Positions 10,215-21,784 of a stretch of 64,000 bases of DNA are shown here, one piece after another. Where the stretch lies: positions 682,001 through 746,000 of the forward strand of contig VNWV01000007.1 in the NCBI GenBank assembly GCA_009801085.1, in the 5' to 3' direction. Each line of letters opens with the position of its first letter. Position 1 is the first letter of the stretch. The notes under the pieces are model-generated. The model did no database searches. It saw only the letters and a list, made by a program, of their open reading frames with translations, and had not been told where the DNA came from. Both the position numbers and the translations under genes were made by a program. This DNA comes from Lasiodiplodia sp. COLG20 (taxonomy: Eukaryota > Ascomycota > Dothideomycetes > Botryosphaeriales > Botryosphaeriaceae).

Positions 10215-12223
10215 TCATAGCGAGTAGCGGAAGGCCGGATTCTGAACAAGTAATTAGCAAGCTGAATACCCCATAACTCAAAGGTTGAAACTCACCTCGA
10301 AATCCGTCTTATCCATCAATGGCTCATCGTCTCCTGCGGCTGCACCGCCCTGCTCTGCGAGCTTTCTGTCGCGCTCATTGTTGCGCTTGGTGAGCCAGAA
10401 GCGCAGGAAGACAGCGAGGCCGAACTGGCAGCAGGAGCAAGCGAGAATCATCTTGATGCCTGTCTGGTAAATGGGAGCCTCCTCGTCGAGGAAGGCGTGC
10501 GGGCCGATGATGTTTCCAATGCAATATGCGAGCTATTTGACGTCAGTGAAGTCCTACACGAGCAGCGTGAGGCAAGCGTGTCACTTACGAAGACGAAGGC
10601 GGTAGCAGTGACACGCTTTGTGTAGCCGCCCACGTTCGCAGCCGGCATCTGCAGAGCGATCGTGAGAGAGGCGACGTAGGCGCCGACCTATCGCAGAAGA
10701 TCAGTCAGCTCACTGCGAATTCTGAGGGGTATGGACGTCAAACTTACAATATAGTAGCCGAACAAGCAGCCAACCTTGTTAGACCTAGGCATCTTCCAGA
10801 GGATAGAGGCGCCGGCAATGGTAGGAAGTACGTAGAGCGCCATTATAATGGTTCTTGAGTTCTTGAAGTAGGAAGCGAAGAAGCCACCAGATAGGACGAA
10901 GGCCACCTGAAAGAAACCTTGCGGGATACCGAGGGCAGTCGTCTTGAGAGGGTCGTGGACGAGACCCTTGATGATGAGCTTGCCGAACTGTATCGGGTGT
11001 CAGCACGTAAATTTCTGCGACAAAGCTGTTCTGATTGACTGACATTGGCAACACCGCCGTTCATGAGCTCGTTGAGCAGAACGAAGAAGAAAAGAATCCA
11101 AACTTGTACGTCCATGAAGGCCTCCTTGATCTGATGGGGTTTGATGGTGCGGTTCAATGTGCCCTACGAGGTATTAGACGTATGCTATCGGTGGCATGCC
11201 GCAGGACAGAACTCACAGTCTGGTTCTTCCTGCCAACACCGAGAAGTGCAGCCTTCTCCTCCAAAGTGAAGCGCTTCGCAGTCATGGGGTTATCTGGAAG
11301 GAGCCACAACAGGACGCCACCCCAAACCAAGGTAATGAAACCGCAGATAAGGAAGATGGCCTTGTAAACAGGGAAGCCGTCGATTTGTCCGATCGCGTAG
11401 GTGAAGATTCCGCCAAGCTGCAGACAGGTGTTAGCGATGCACAAGCCCACCTCGGGGTGCGACTCACGGCAGATCCCAATCCATTGCAGCAGTAGAAGCA
11501 ACCAGCCCTGAAGGGTTGCTGATCTCTAGAGTACCACATAGAAACAATCAACATGAAGCAGGGAGTAATGGGTGCCTCGAAACATCCCAAGAAAAACCTG
11601 CAGACGGCGACACCACCGAAGTTTTCGCACGCAGCAGTGATCATGAGAACAGTAGCCCATGCAATGCTAGGGAAACATTAGTGCAACGCTTCTCGTGAAT
11701 CTGCTGGGCCAGGACTTACACAGTGATTGAGACTGCCTTTCCGGTCCTCCAGTGCTGGGCGATGTAACTTGCGGGGTATTCCCAAAACAGATATCCTGGG
11801 AGGCGGTCAGCAAGCAGGCGTCCAACGACAGTTCCAGGACTTACCGAAGTAGAACAAACTCGCAGTCCAGCCGTACTGGTCACCCGTCATGTTCGTCTCG
11901 GAGAGCAGGTCGAAGACTGCGCCATACGAGGTGGTCGACTTGTCGATGTACTGCAAGACGTAGGTGCCCATGAGCAGCGGTAGCAACCACGTGTCGACCT
12001 TCCGGGTAAGGGCCTTCATCTTCTGCTTGTCGTTGAGGATGGCCTCAACCTGAGCCCAATCATAGCCGCTCTCGCGCAGGAAGATTTCACCTTGGTCGAG
12101 TTCCTGGATGACTTCTCCCTCGAGGATGGATTTGCCGGTGACGGACGGCGTCTTCTCCAGGCTCGGCTTCTCAGCGGCCGGCTTGGTTTCCGGGCTGTTC
12201 TCCAGGTCCTTCTCGGCAGTCAT
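10215..12223 (-). CDS. MFS permease, allantoate/anion:cation symporter type
   Basis: Twelve-helix transporter of the major facilitator superfamily, plasma membrane. Nine exons on the minus strand: 12223..11845, 11795..11720, 11666..11468, 11417..11217, 11163..11044, 10987..10748, 10687..10589, 10532..10296 and 10241..10215, giving 525 residues; every junction is GT-AG and phases close exactly. After a hydrophilic N-terminus the first helix region reads WLLPLLMGTYVLQYIDKSTT, the usual start of Dal5/allantoate-permease relatives (the anion:cation symporter family). Later hallmarks are CRFFLGCFEAPITPCFMLI and the central loop LPDNPMTAKRFTLEEK. The eight introns (49-60 nt) make it the most intron-rich gene here. 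Substrate is not predictable. It shares a 585-nt divergent promoter with the carboxylesterase to the right, so co-regulation is plausible. Confidence 0.92.
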
Positions 12224-12808
12224 TGTTGCACAGGCGGGCAGGGTATCTCGATGGCACTGGAAGTGTCTTCACTGCATCAAGACAGGCTATTTAATTGGCA
12301 TTGAGGCGACCGCCACGCGACGGGTGATGATAAGCTGGGCACTGATAGCCCAAGCGTCCCGCGTCAGGACGGAAACATCCATAGCGCAGGGTATTGTAAT
12401 TCGATGTGTATAGAGAGGCTGGCTGATACCGAATCCTTGGTTCCCGGACTTACTACCTTGGCTTGGGATAAGATCGGATCCCACGGACGCTGGCCGAGCG
12501 GGGGAGCGACGCGAAGCGCACGCTTCTATCTGGCCACGGCGAGGCTGGCAGCGGAAAAGGCATGATATCCGACGCCTCGTCGCCCGGCCGAACTGCGGCG
12601 GTGATCGTCCATTCGGATGGAGGACTCAGTTGCCGACTGCAAAAACACGTGAGCGCTATCGGAGTGGATCCGAGCCGGGTGATTCAGCAGCACCCCAGCA
12701 CGTTGCGGGGTTAGATTTGGAGGCCGAGAGATACTTAATGAGGGCGCCAAGTTGTCGTCGTCGGTTCGCGAGGGAATCGGAGCTGCTTGCGAGAGTTTGG
12801 CAGTCGCA
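12224..12808. promoter_or_regulatory. Shared divergent promoter, MFS permease / carboxylesterase
   Basis: 585 nt between the two ATGs. It must carry both promoters. No TATA box or known operator stands out; the right half is GC-rich. Confidence 0.5.
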
Positions 12809-14594
12809 ATGGTGTTCCTGCGTGCGTCAGCGGCTGTTCTTGCCGCGGCGGTTATTCTTGCCCTGGCCCAGATCCAGGGTCTGCTTGACCTTCAGAAAGT
12901 CCTCGAGCCGTACGTCCCCACGAGTCTGCCGGGCCTTCGAAATCCTGACGTGATTGTGTAGCTATCTCCCGGCAAAATACCAGAGCCAGCAGGTCGCAGT
13001 TGTTCTCCCGCAAGGCACAATTGTCGGCAAGACACTGTATGGCGACTACCCGCAGCCGGTCGAGGCATTCCGCGGCTTCCCCTACTCTCAGCCGCCTACC
13101 GGTCCTAGGCGATTCAGGCCATTGGAGCCCCTCCCGAGCTCCAACACAACATACCAAGCGTTTGAATATGGCCCCATGTGTCCTGGCAAGACTTTCCGCG
13201 GCCCTCCCAGACCGTTCGCCGAGGATTGCTTGACCGTCAACGTGTTCCGCCCGGCTGGAGTCAACAGCTCCGCCAACCTGCCCGTCGCTCTCTATGTCCA
13301 CGGCGGTGCCTTCAACCGAGGCTTTGCTGCCATGCAGGACCTGCCCTCTATGATCGGCTGGTCTGAAAGCCCATTCATTGGTGTGAGCTTCCAGTACCGC
13401 ATCAGCGCCCTTGGATTCCTGCCGTCTGCTCTGACTGAGAAGGAGGGCCTGCTCAATCTTGGCCTCCGCGACATGTATTTCTTCTTCGAATGGTTCAGGC
13501 AGAACATTGGCGAGTTCGGCGGCGACCCTGAGGATGTGACCGTCTTCGGGCTCAGCGCCGGTGCCCACGCCATTGGCCACATGATTATGAACACCGACGA
13601 GCCCTTCTTCCAGCGTGCCATCATGGAGTCCGGCGGCACCACCGCGCGTGCCGTCCATAAGCCTTCCGAGAAGCTGCATGAGGACCAGTTTGAGAAGTAC
13701 GTCAAGGGTGCGAACTGCGGCGACGTGCCCGAGGAGTCCGTCTTCGACTGCCTGCGCGAGCAGCCCGCCGAAGTCGTCTTCAAGGCCGCCTTCGACGTCT
13801 TTGACGAGTACAACCCGTCTCTCCGCTGGGCTTTCCAGCCCACCATCGACGGCAAAATCATCAAGCGCCGGCCGACTGAAGCATGGGAGTCGGGCAAGTG
13901 GAACAAGATTCCCATCCTGACCGGCTTTACCACCAACGAGGCCGCCTCTTATGTGCCCACTACCCTCGACACTCCCGAGGAGTTTCCCGAGTACTTCAAG
14001 GTCCTCCACCCGGAGCTTACCGACAAGGACATTGCCGAGCTGGACAAGCTTTACCCGGACCCTTCCAAGGATGAAGCCTCGCCCTATGTCGAGTCTCGTC
14101 CCATTTCGGTAGGCAAGCAGTACAAGCGCGCCGAAGCCGCCTACGCCCACTACGCATATGTCTGCCCGGTCCACGCAACCGCACTGCACGCCGGCGTCGG
14201 CCAAGAAGCCCCCGTGTTCATGTATCACTGGGCTGCCAACGCCAGTGTGCAGAACGGCGCCAACCACGGCGACCAGAAGCCGTATGAGGCGTACGAGATT
14301 GCCGCCCGCACCACGCCGTTCCATGAGAAGCTGGCGGGCGAGGTGCACGCGTACTGGACCAGCTTCATCACCCAGAAGGGCGACCCCAACGCGTTGAAAG
14401 GCCGGGCTGCCGATCGGCCAGAGTGGCTGCCGTACAAGAAGGGAAAGCAGGAGAAGAAGATGATATTCGGTGAGGGCAATGATGAGCTTGCCGGTGGAAC
14501 TGGTGTTGGTGCCACGAGCCAGGTGGTCGATGACACTTGGGCCAGGAAGGAGTGTGACTGGTGGTATTCGAAGGGTAAGAGGCTCCACCAGTGA
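12809..14594 (+). CDS. Secreted type-B carboxylesterase (alpha/beta hydrolase)
   Basis: Serine esterase of the carboxylesterase/lipase family. Exons 12809..12949 and 12993..14594 give 580 residues; the 43-nt intron (GTGATT...CAGCAG) joins NPD to VAVVLPQGTIVGK. Starting at 12809 gives a clear signal peptide (MVFLRASAAVLAAAVILALA). EDCLTVNVFRP is the type-B signature 2, FGGDPEDVTVFGLSAGAHA holds the nucleophile Ser235 in GLSAG (the usual motif is GESAG), Glu363 in TTNEAASY and His472 in NHGDQKPYEAY fit the remaining triad positions. An intron-less reading from the ATG at 12954 would lose the signal peptide and is less likely. Divergent from the MFS permease: an extracellular esterase beside an uptake system suggests ester-substrate use, but that is inference. 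Confidence 0.93.
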
Positions 14595-15236
14595 GTGATC
14601 ATCTTGATGTTGCTGGAGAAAGTGTACGAAAAAAGACTGCGATGAGCCATGACGTATGGTGATCCAAAATTTGGAAATAGGAATGAGAAGCAAGGGGCGG
14701 AAAATAAAATACGGGATGAAATTTAGAAACGAATGAAATGATGATGGAATTCAGAGTTCAGTGGTCTTCCCCTTTGAGTCTTTCTGCTAAAATGCGGGAA
14801 TCAGCATCTCTGTGCAAAAAGACGATTTTTCATATAACTCCGTGTCTTCTCTCGTCAACCGTCTAGATAGCGATGACACCCTCGATCGCCCTCTCATTCG
14901 GTAAGGTCAAACTTTCACCCGATCGTGAGCCAGCCAGCCAGTGAGAAAGGAAGAAAAGGCTCCTGGCCTATCGTAATGCGGGCGAAAAATTAGCCGCATC
15001 AACGCGCAGCCGATTAGCCGACCCTGAAGCGATCATTGCATGCCCGATGTCGCAAATGCTGCGATCCGTCGCGCGTCTCTCCCTCTGATAAAGACGATAC
15101 ACCTCACCGCTTCACCAATGCTGACATTTGCTCCAGAAAACATGCCACACGGCGCAGGCTGCGAGGCTACATCAAAGACGAGATACGAGTCTGAGTGGCA
15201 ATCGATCCGCAGGCAAGAGCTAGGGAGGATAAGAAG
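14595..15236. other. Intergenic
   Basis: 642 nt holding the 3' end of the esterase and the promoter of the next gene. No gene or regulatory motif that I can support. Confidence 0.5.
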
Positions 15237-16586
15237 ATGACGATGATGATGAAAACGACGTCACGGCGGCCGCCCGTCACGGCGACCACGACAGCCAGCC
15301 GCGAAGGCTCATCAGGAGAGCAACCCAACGCGGCCTCGGAAGACCGCTGTTCGACGCACCCGCTCATCTCACACCTCAAGACGGCAGCCCGATTTCTGTT
15401 GAGCCAATGGATGATCATCGGCATCGGCGTCGTCTGCCTGCTGGCTTACTTCTTCCCACACGTCGCCGCGCACGGCGGCGTGATCCGGTCCGAGTACAGC
15501 ATCCTGTACGGCGCCGTGGCCGTCATCTTCCTGATCTCCGGCCTGTCCATCTCCGGCAAGAAGCTGCTCGTGCACGCCGGCAACTGGCGTCTGCACTGCC
15601 TCGTGCAGGGCGTGTCCTTCGCCCTCTGCCCCATCACCATGTACGCCTTCGTGCAGGCCATCAACGCCGGCGACACGGCCGAGAAGATCGATCGCGTCGT
15701 GCTGGTCGGCTTCCTCCTGACGGCGTGCATCCCCACGACCATTGCGTCGAACGTGGTCATGACGAGAGCGGCAGATGGTGACGAGGCGGCAGCGCTGGTC
15801 GAGGTGCTGTTGGGGAATGTGTTTGGCCCGGTCATATCGCCTGCATTTACCGTTGCGCTGCTGCCGAAGGACGGGAGCTTCGATATGTGGAAGAACGTGA
15901 GCGGAGATCTGAATGAAATGTACAGGAACGTGTTCAAGTTGCTGGGATTGAGCGTATATCTGCCGCTTGCGATAGGACAATTGGTGAGGTGGATGTGGCC
16001 AGAGGTGATTATGCGGGCAATGCAGCGGTGGCGGTTGAACAAGGTCGGGACCTTTTGTTTGTTGTTATTGATATGGTGAGTAAGGTGGCTTCGTGCAGAG
16101 GGCCAGCTGCTAAGAAATTGTTACAGGTCGTCATTCTCCTCTTGCTTTGCAACTTCAGCTCTCCAAACACTCTCGACAGAAACCATCATCTTGGTCCTCT
16201 TCTTCAACATCGGCATCTACCTCTTTTGGACTGCTATATGTTTCGCATGTGCGCAGGTCCCCGAGACATGGGCGTATTACACGAAAGGAGTCGTACGGCG
16301 CTTCGACAAGGCGGAAACCATTGCCATTTGCTTCTGCGGCCCAGCAAAGACAGCGGGCCTAGGAATCCCCTTGGTTTATGCTATGTGGACAGAGTTTCCA
16401 ACGGAAGTTAAGGCCAAGATGTCCATTCCAGTCATATTGTACACCACTGAGCAAGTGTTCTGTGCGCATTTTCTAGTTCATGCATTTAAGCGATGGGTGC
16501 GGAGAGAAAAGATCAGAGACGATGGTGTCGTGGTAGAACAGGGGATTGGGCCGGAAATGTCCGCAGCGCCCTCCCCGACAAGGTAG
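15237..16586 (+). CDS. SBF-like transporter, Rch1/SLC10A7 family
   Basis: Ten-helix membrane protein of the bile-acid:sodium symporter superfamily; yeast and Candida Rch1 relatives sit in the plasma membrane and restrain calcium uptake. Exons 15237..16075 and 16127..16586 give 432 residues, close to yeast Rch1. The N-terminus is a charged cytosolic tail, then helices begin at LSQWMIIGIGVVCLLAYFFP. Family features include SEYSILYGAVAVIFLISGLS, LLTACIPTTIASNVVMTRAA and, after the 51-nt intron, CFCGPAKTAGLGIPLVYAMW. The start ATG is followed by MTMMMKTT; no earlier in-frame ATG exists, an upstream GTG in frame is not a credible eukaryotic start. Calcium role is by family only. Confidence 0.9.
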
Positions 16587-17026
16587 CGCAATAAGCTGGA
16601 AGGAGTCAAGTTGATGCGGTTACAGCTTAGCATCCAAGTGTTGATAGCGGGAAACTCGCCAGAGACAAAAGTGGCAACAACTTGTTCGCGTCGTTACTTC
16701 CGCTTTGGGAACGTCGGTTAGACTAGTCAGAGCCAGTCTGTAACCACCGGAGCTAATACGAGCCGCGCTGGCGTGCAAGCAAACGATTGATTAGCCCTGG
16801 TCTATGGCATCCTGGCCATTATGGCTAAAATAATACTCGCATTGAAGGCGAACTGACGAACTCGCGACGTTACTTCCGCAAATAGGCGGCAGTGGGTGGG
16901 CCTGGAAATCTCTCGGTTCTCGGCATGTGACGGCATCCGTCATATATACACGATGACTGCCGCTCACCATGCGCTGCCCGCACAACTACCAGCTCTCCGC
17001 GACCAACACCGTACAATACCACGACG
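16587..17026 (+). promoter_or_regulatory. Upstream region of DPL1
   Basis: 440 nt separating the SBF-like gene from the sphingosine-phosphate lyase ATG. Presumed promoter; no distinct element recognised. Confidence 0.45.
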
Positions 17027-18929
17027 ATGCCGGGCTCGTCCAGGCTTCCCGTTAGCCTGCGCGAAACCTTCCAGGCTCAGCGCCGCGCTACTCCGCGCAC
17101 CCAGCTGCTGGCCTTGAATTTGGACATGTACGTACGGGACAAAGCGGCGAAAGAGCACCCCGCGATTGAAGCTCTTGGATGCACGCTGACGCAGCTATGT
17201 TGCACAACAGTATCCGCAACATCGTCTTCCTTCTCTTCCTCCTCCGCTGGACCCGCAAGGCCATCTACCAGCTCAAGGGCCGCGGCATCATCGGTTCCGC
17301 CGTCGACTTCTACATCGCCACGCGCCGCATCTTGTACGGATACTTCCTGCGCCTGCCCGGCGTGCGGACAAAGGTTCAAAGCCAGGTTTCCGAGGCCATC
17401 ACGAAACTCGAGCAGAAGCTGGTGCCCACCGGCCCCGGGGTCGACCGCCATGTGCGCTTGCCGCAGGAGGGCTGGGGCGAGGACCGCGTGCGCGAGGAGC
17501 TCACCAAGCTGAGCGAAATGGCGCATACCCGCTGGGAGGACGGCCGTGTTTCCGGTGCCGTGTACCATGGTGGCGACGAGCTGGTCAAGCTGCAGACCGA
17601 GGCTTTTGGAAAGTTCACTGTGTCGAACCCGATCCACCCGGATGTGTTCCCGGCTGTGAGGAAGATGGAGGCTGAGGTTGTAGCAATGGTAAGGGTTCAT
17701 CCGAGGGCTGACTGGTGTTGCCGGAATGCGAATTGACATCTTCCGCAGGTCCTCTCGCTGTTTAATGCCCCTGAGGGAGCCGCCGGTTGTTCGACGAGCG
17801 GAGGCACCGAGTCCATTCTGATGGCATGCTTGAGCGCGCGGAACAAGGCCTACGCAGAGCGTGGAATCACCGAGCCGGAGATGTACGTTTACTTAGTTGA
17901 CAACTACCGGCTACTGGAAACTGACAAGTTGACAGGATCCTCCCCGAAACTGCCCACACTGCTTTCCGCAAGGCCGGTGAATACTTCAAGATCAAGATCC
18001 ACCTTGTTGCTTGCAAGGCACCTACTTACAAGGTCGACCTCCGTGCTGTCTCGCGTCTTGTCAACCCCAACACCGTCCTCCTTGTCGGTTCTGCGCCCAA
18101 CTTCCCTCACGGTATCATTGATGACATCAGCGGGCTTTCGCGCATTGCTCAGCGCAAGAAGATTCCGCTGCACGTCGACTGCTGTCTTGGCTCATTCCTG
18201 GTCCCCTTCCTTGAGAAGGCCGGCTTTGAGACCGAGACCTTCGATTTCCGTCTCAAGGGTGTGACTAGCATCTCCTGCGACACGCACAAGTATGGATTCG
18301 CCCCCAAGGGCAACAGCACCGTCCTCTACCGCACCGACTCCCTTCGCAGTTACCAGTACTTCATCTCGCCAGACTGGTCTGGTGGTGTTTATGCCTCACC
18401 CAGCATCGCCGGCTCCCGCCCGGGCGCCCTTATTGCCGGCTGCTGGGCCAGCTTGATGGCACAGGGCGAGTCTGGATACATTAGCGCCTGCCACAAGATC
18501 GTCGGTGCCACCAAGCGCATTGAGGGCGAGCTGCGTGGCAACCCGGCGCTGGCGGCAGACCTCAAGGTCATCGGTAAGCCGCTCGTCTCAGTCGTCGCCT
18601 TCACGAGCAACTCGCTCGACATTTACGACATCGCCGATGGTATGTCGGCAAGAGGCTGGCACCTCAACGCCTTACAGAACCCGCCTGCCATCCACGTCGC
18701 CGTCACGCTGCCTATTGTCGCCGCCGCTGACCAGCTGATCTCTGATCTGGTCGACGTTGTCGAGGGTGTGCGCGAGGCGGAGCGGAAGAGACTCGCCGAG
18801 GGTAAGGGTGCAAAGGGCGCTGTCAAGGGTGATGCTGCTGCGCTGTACGGTGTTGCGGGTAGCTTGCCGAATAAGAGCGTTGTGGTTGACTTGGCCAAGG
18901 GCTTTTTGGATACTCTTTACAAGGCATAA
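17027..18929 (+). CDS. DPL1: Sphingosine-1-phosphate lyase
   Basis: ER-anchored PLP enzyme that cleaves phosphorylated long-chain bases to an aldehyde and phosphoethanolamine, the exit step of sphingolipid catabolism. Exons 17027..17127, 17211..17688, 17749..17882 and 17936..18929 give 568 residues. The first intron (83 nt, GTACGT donor) joins LLALNLDI to IRNIVFLLFLLRWTRK, the single N-terminal membrane helix; an alternative acceptor 16 nt earlier breaks the frame. Group II decarboxylase-type PLP fold follows: AGCSTSGGTESILMACL for phosphate binding, LHVDCCLGSFLVPF, and SCDTHKYGFAPKG with the Schiff-base lysine at about residue 356. Length matches the family (yeast 589, human 568). Converges with SEC6. 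Confidence 0.95.
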
Positions 18930-19486
18930 GGCATATTTTAATGACAATTATGACGAGGGGGCGGGGAAAGACCATGGTAAGGTCGGGAGGACTTTTGTGT
19001 AGTCTGAATAGAAAATCAAAACTTTTGTACAATAGTGTTCTCTGTGAAACCAGCCCCTTTATTCTGTGAGAAGACATGGCGGCATATAAGGCGTATGTGC
19101 ATTTGTCCAGCATCTTGTAAGCATATATGCATTTGCTGACGTTATATTCCCGCAGAAATGTCAAGGAAGAAACAAATAGAGAAACGGGTATTACTACGCG
19201 CCCTTTCTTTTGCCGCAAAGCTCCCGGAGAAAATGCAAACAAGACCCAAAGCGCCTTCGCATAGGAACCGACGGAAGAAAGTAGTCGCAAACCCTTAATC
19301 TAGCATGACGACGTGAAGCGACATGATGATGATGCAGCCAGAAGAGTGAGTTAAAACAAAAAAGGAACGCCCTCGCTCGATCAAAAGAGACAAATAGTGG
19401 TATCGCGCGGACCTCCTGGTCCTCGTGATCTACAAACGCGTCTTTCTCTTTCTATATCCTACATCCTACAGCCAGACTCCCCGGTC
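18930..19486. other. Intergenic, convergent DPL1/SEC6
   Basis: 557 nt between two stop codons; 3' UTRs and terminators only, nothing else recognised. Confidence 0.55.
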
Positions 19487-21784
19487 TCATTTGACCTTGC
19501 TCATGATGGTCTCGACACCACGCTCGACCTCGACCTGGCCGGCGCGGGCCTTGACCTCGCGGATCATGCTGCGGTCCGAGTCGTCGCGGGCGCGCAGCAC
19601 GGCCTCGACCCAGCCGACGTTGACGTCCCAGTACTCCATCTTGAACTGAGCGAAGACTTCGGCGACGGCGTGCTTGTCGGCGTCGAGCAGCTGGACGAAC
19701 TTCTCGACGACGCGCCACTTCTGGCGGATGTCCGGGCCGACCGTCTCGAACTGGCCGAAGAACTCGAAGACGGCGAGCACGTCGTCGCGGATCTTCTCGA
19801 CGTACGGGTCGGTGCGACGGAACTTGACGCCCTTGTTGCGCACGGCGGCCAGGTAGCGCGACAGCAGCTCGTCGGCGAGCTCCTCGACGAGCACGTCGCG
19901 CAGCGACGGGTGCAGGACTGCGTCGTAGTCGTTGAGGTAGTCCTGGAACGTCGACACGATCTGGCCGACGCGCTTCTGCGAGTACCAGGTCGGTGTGAAG
20001 AACTCGGGCAGGATGGTGCGGAAGTCGACGTCGAAGATGAGCCGCACGAAGACAGTGAGACAGTGCGTGCCTAGGTCGACGTAGCCGTCACGCAGCAAAT
20101 CGATCTGCTGCGCTGCCGCCGCTGAGTACTGAGGTGACGCGAGGGGTAGCGCATCGCGGCTGAAGCGGGAGAGATATGAGCCGCCCGTCTGTGCCTCGTC
20201 CTCGCCGTCGTCGATGCAGGCGATTTGATCGTTGGCGATGGCGACGAGCCAATCTTGCAGGGGCTGCAGCCCGTCCACGTCGCCCACGCCTTGCACGTAC
20301 TTGTCGAGCTCAATGTCGACGAGCTCTTCCCAAAGGCGCTGTCGCGAGGAGAGCGCCTTAAACATGGCGTCGATGACGCCCTCGGCCACATCGTGACGGT
20401 TGCTGTTGCCGGCGACGGCGAGCTGCTCGCGCAACATCGACCACATGTCGCCCAACGTCTTGGTACGGAAGCAGCCGTTGATGTCCGTGTCGAGCGAGTT
20501 CTCGGAGCGCGTGAGGAATTCCGACTTGTCCGTCTGCGACATGCGCGACATCCACTCCTCGACGGCCTTGATAATGAGCTGGCGGTACTCGCGCACGAGC
20601 TCCGCTCCGCGGTTGTCGAGCAAGTGCGGCGTCAGATCCTCCTCCGGCACGCCCAGCTTAATCATTTTCTTATAATACTTTTCCTCCCATTGCACGATGG
20701 CCAGCATCTCGATGGGCTTTAGGTCCGGGTCGTCAATATGCCCTACCAGCCAATCATGCATCAGCTTATGGTAGATACTGACATATGTCTTGAACACTCG
20801 CCACTTGCGCGGCATCAGGTTCACCATGCCGAGCTTGACGGTGTTCAAATCGTTGAAGTACCAACGAACACTCTTCTCTAGCCTGTCCGGGTCTTCCATG
20901 AATGCTTCGTTCGCTTCCTCGATCTTAGACTGTGCTGCCAGCTCGATGGCCTTGAGGAACTTCTCTTTATATCCGCGAAGCTCCTTGGGTCCAGTGGCGA
21001 TAGACTTGAATCGTGATGCCAGTTCCTTGTATTCCCTCTGCGCATCCTGTAATGCTTGGACCTTCTTGTCGACCTTCTCTTCCTCTTCAATGATCAACGC
21101 CAGTCGCACCACCATGCCGTTGTTCCCAGTCTGCACCAGAGGAATCAAGTTCATGCAAGCAAGTCCGACGTGCTCGTCAAACAGTTCGATAACACGGTCG
21201 AGGCGGTCGAAATAGTCCTGGAGCGTCGCACCCGAATCAAACTGTAAATTATTCACCAGCTCCAAGCTCAGCGTCTCATCCTCAGAGTTCTTGATCTGGT
21301 CCATGGCCGCATCCCTGATATTCCTCAGCTTGCTGAGGCCGTAGTGGACCTGCAACAGGTTCGGCTGGTTCTCCGGGTCCTGCTCGTCCTCGTCCAGCAG
21401 CATCTCAAGCTCGCCTAGCTGCTGCTCGAAGCCGTCGATGTCCTTCTTCATCTTCTGCACAGCCTCGAAGTTACGGTGGGTCTGGGCGACGAGGTTGATG
21501 TGGGGGAAGTCGCGGATCATCTGCTGGGCCTCGGCGCACAGGCGGTCGATGGTCATCATCTCATCCTTGATGGCGTTGACGGTGCGCTGGCCCTCGCTGA
21601 TGCTGCTCATGCCGGCCTGCGTGATCTTCAGCTGCTCCTCCAACCCGTGCCGCAGCTGCGCATCCACCGCAGCCTTCTTGCGCGTGAACTCGGCCTTCAG
21701 GCTGCCTATCTTGTCCAGGTCCTCCGGGTGCCGCAGCAGCTCGGCCAGCTTCGCCAAGCCGGCCCCGTCCGCCGCATCGTTCAT
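19487..21784 (-). CDS. SEC6: Exocyst complex subunit SEC6
   Basis: Subunit of the exocyst, which tethers secretory vesicles at growth sites before SNARE fusion. A single exon of 765 residues begins at MNDAADGAGLAKLAELLRHP; the frame stays open upstream to a GTG but the ATG at 21784 is the first usable start. The N-terminal 200 residues are heptad-rich, as in other CATCHR tethering proteins. Family-diagnostic stretches are MEDPDRLEKSVRWYFNDLNT, TVKLGMVNLMPRKWRVFKTY and WEEKYYKKMIKLGVPEEDL, then FTPTWYSQKRVGQIVSTFQDY near the C-terminus. It lacks introns, unlike most neighbours of this size. I first considered COG4 because of the coiled-coil start, but the central motifs are those of Sec6/EXOC3. 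Confidence 0.95.
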   Translation of the reverse strand: MNDAADGAGLAKLAELLRHPEDLDKIGSLKAEFTRKKAAVDAQLRHGLEEQLKITQAGMSSISEGQRTVNAIKDEMMTIDRLCAEAQQMIRDFPHINLVAQTHRNFEAVQKMKKDIDGFEQQLGELEMLLDEDEQDPENQPNLLQVHYGLSKLRNIRDAAMDQIKNSEDETLSLELVNNLQFDSGATLQDYFDRLDRVIELFDEHVGLACMNLIPLVQTGNNGMVVRLALIIEEEEKVDKKVQALQDAQREYKELASRFKSIATGPKELRGYKEKFLKAIELAAQSKIEEANEAFMEDPDRLEKSVRWYFNDLNTVKLGMVNLMPRKWRVFKTYVSIYHKLMHDWLVGHIDDPDLKPIEMLAIVQWEEKYYKKMIKLGVPEEDLTPHLLDNRGAELVREYRQLIIKAVEEWMSRMSQTDKSEFLTRSENSLDTDINGCFRTKTLGDMWSMLREQLAVAGNSNRHDVAEGVIDAMFKALSSRQRLWEELVDIELDKYVQGVGDVDGLQPLQDWLVAIANDQIACIDDGEDEAQTGGSYLSRFSRDALPLASPQYSAAAAQQIDLLRDGYVDLGTHCLTVFVRLIFDVDFRTILPEFFTPTWYSQKRVGQIVSTFQDYLNDYDAVLHPSLRDVLVEELADELLSRYLAAVRNKGVKFRRTDPYVEKIRDDVLAVFEFFGQFETVGPDIRQKWRVVEKFVQLLDADKHAVAEVFAQFKMEYWDVNVGWVEAVLRARDDSDRSMIREVKARAGQVEVERGVETIMSKVK

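Noticed and set aside
12954..14594. Carboxylesterase start at the in-frame ATG 12954
   Set aside because: It drops the signal peptide; a 43-nt intron links the upstream exon in phase to the conserved start.
12852..14693. 613-codon open frame antisense to the carboxylesterase
   Set aside because: It mirrors the GC-rich codon pattern of the esterase on the other strand and shows no domain of its own.
15195..15236. Upstream extension of the Rch1-like protein
   Set aside because: It would start on GTG; no ATG is in frame before 15237.
19487..21784. Assignment as COG4
   Set aside because: The coiled-coil N-terminus is shared by tethering complexes, but the RLEKSVRWYFNDLN and MPRKWRVFKTY stretches are those of exocyst Sec6.
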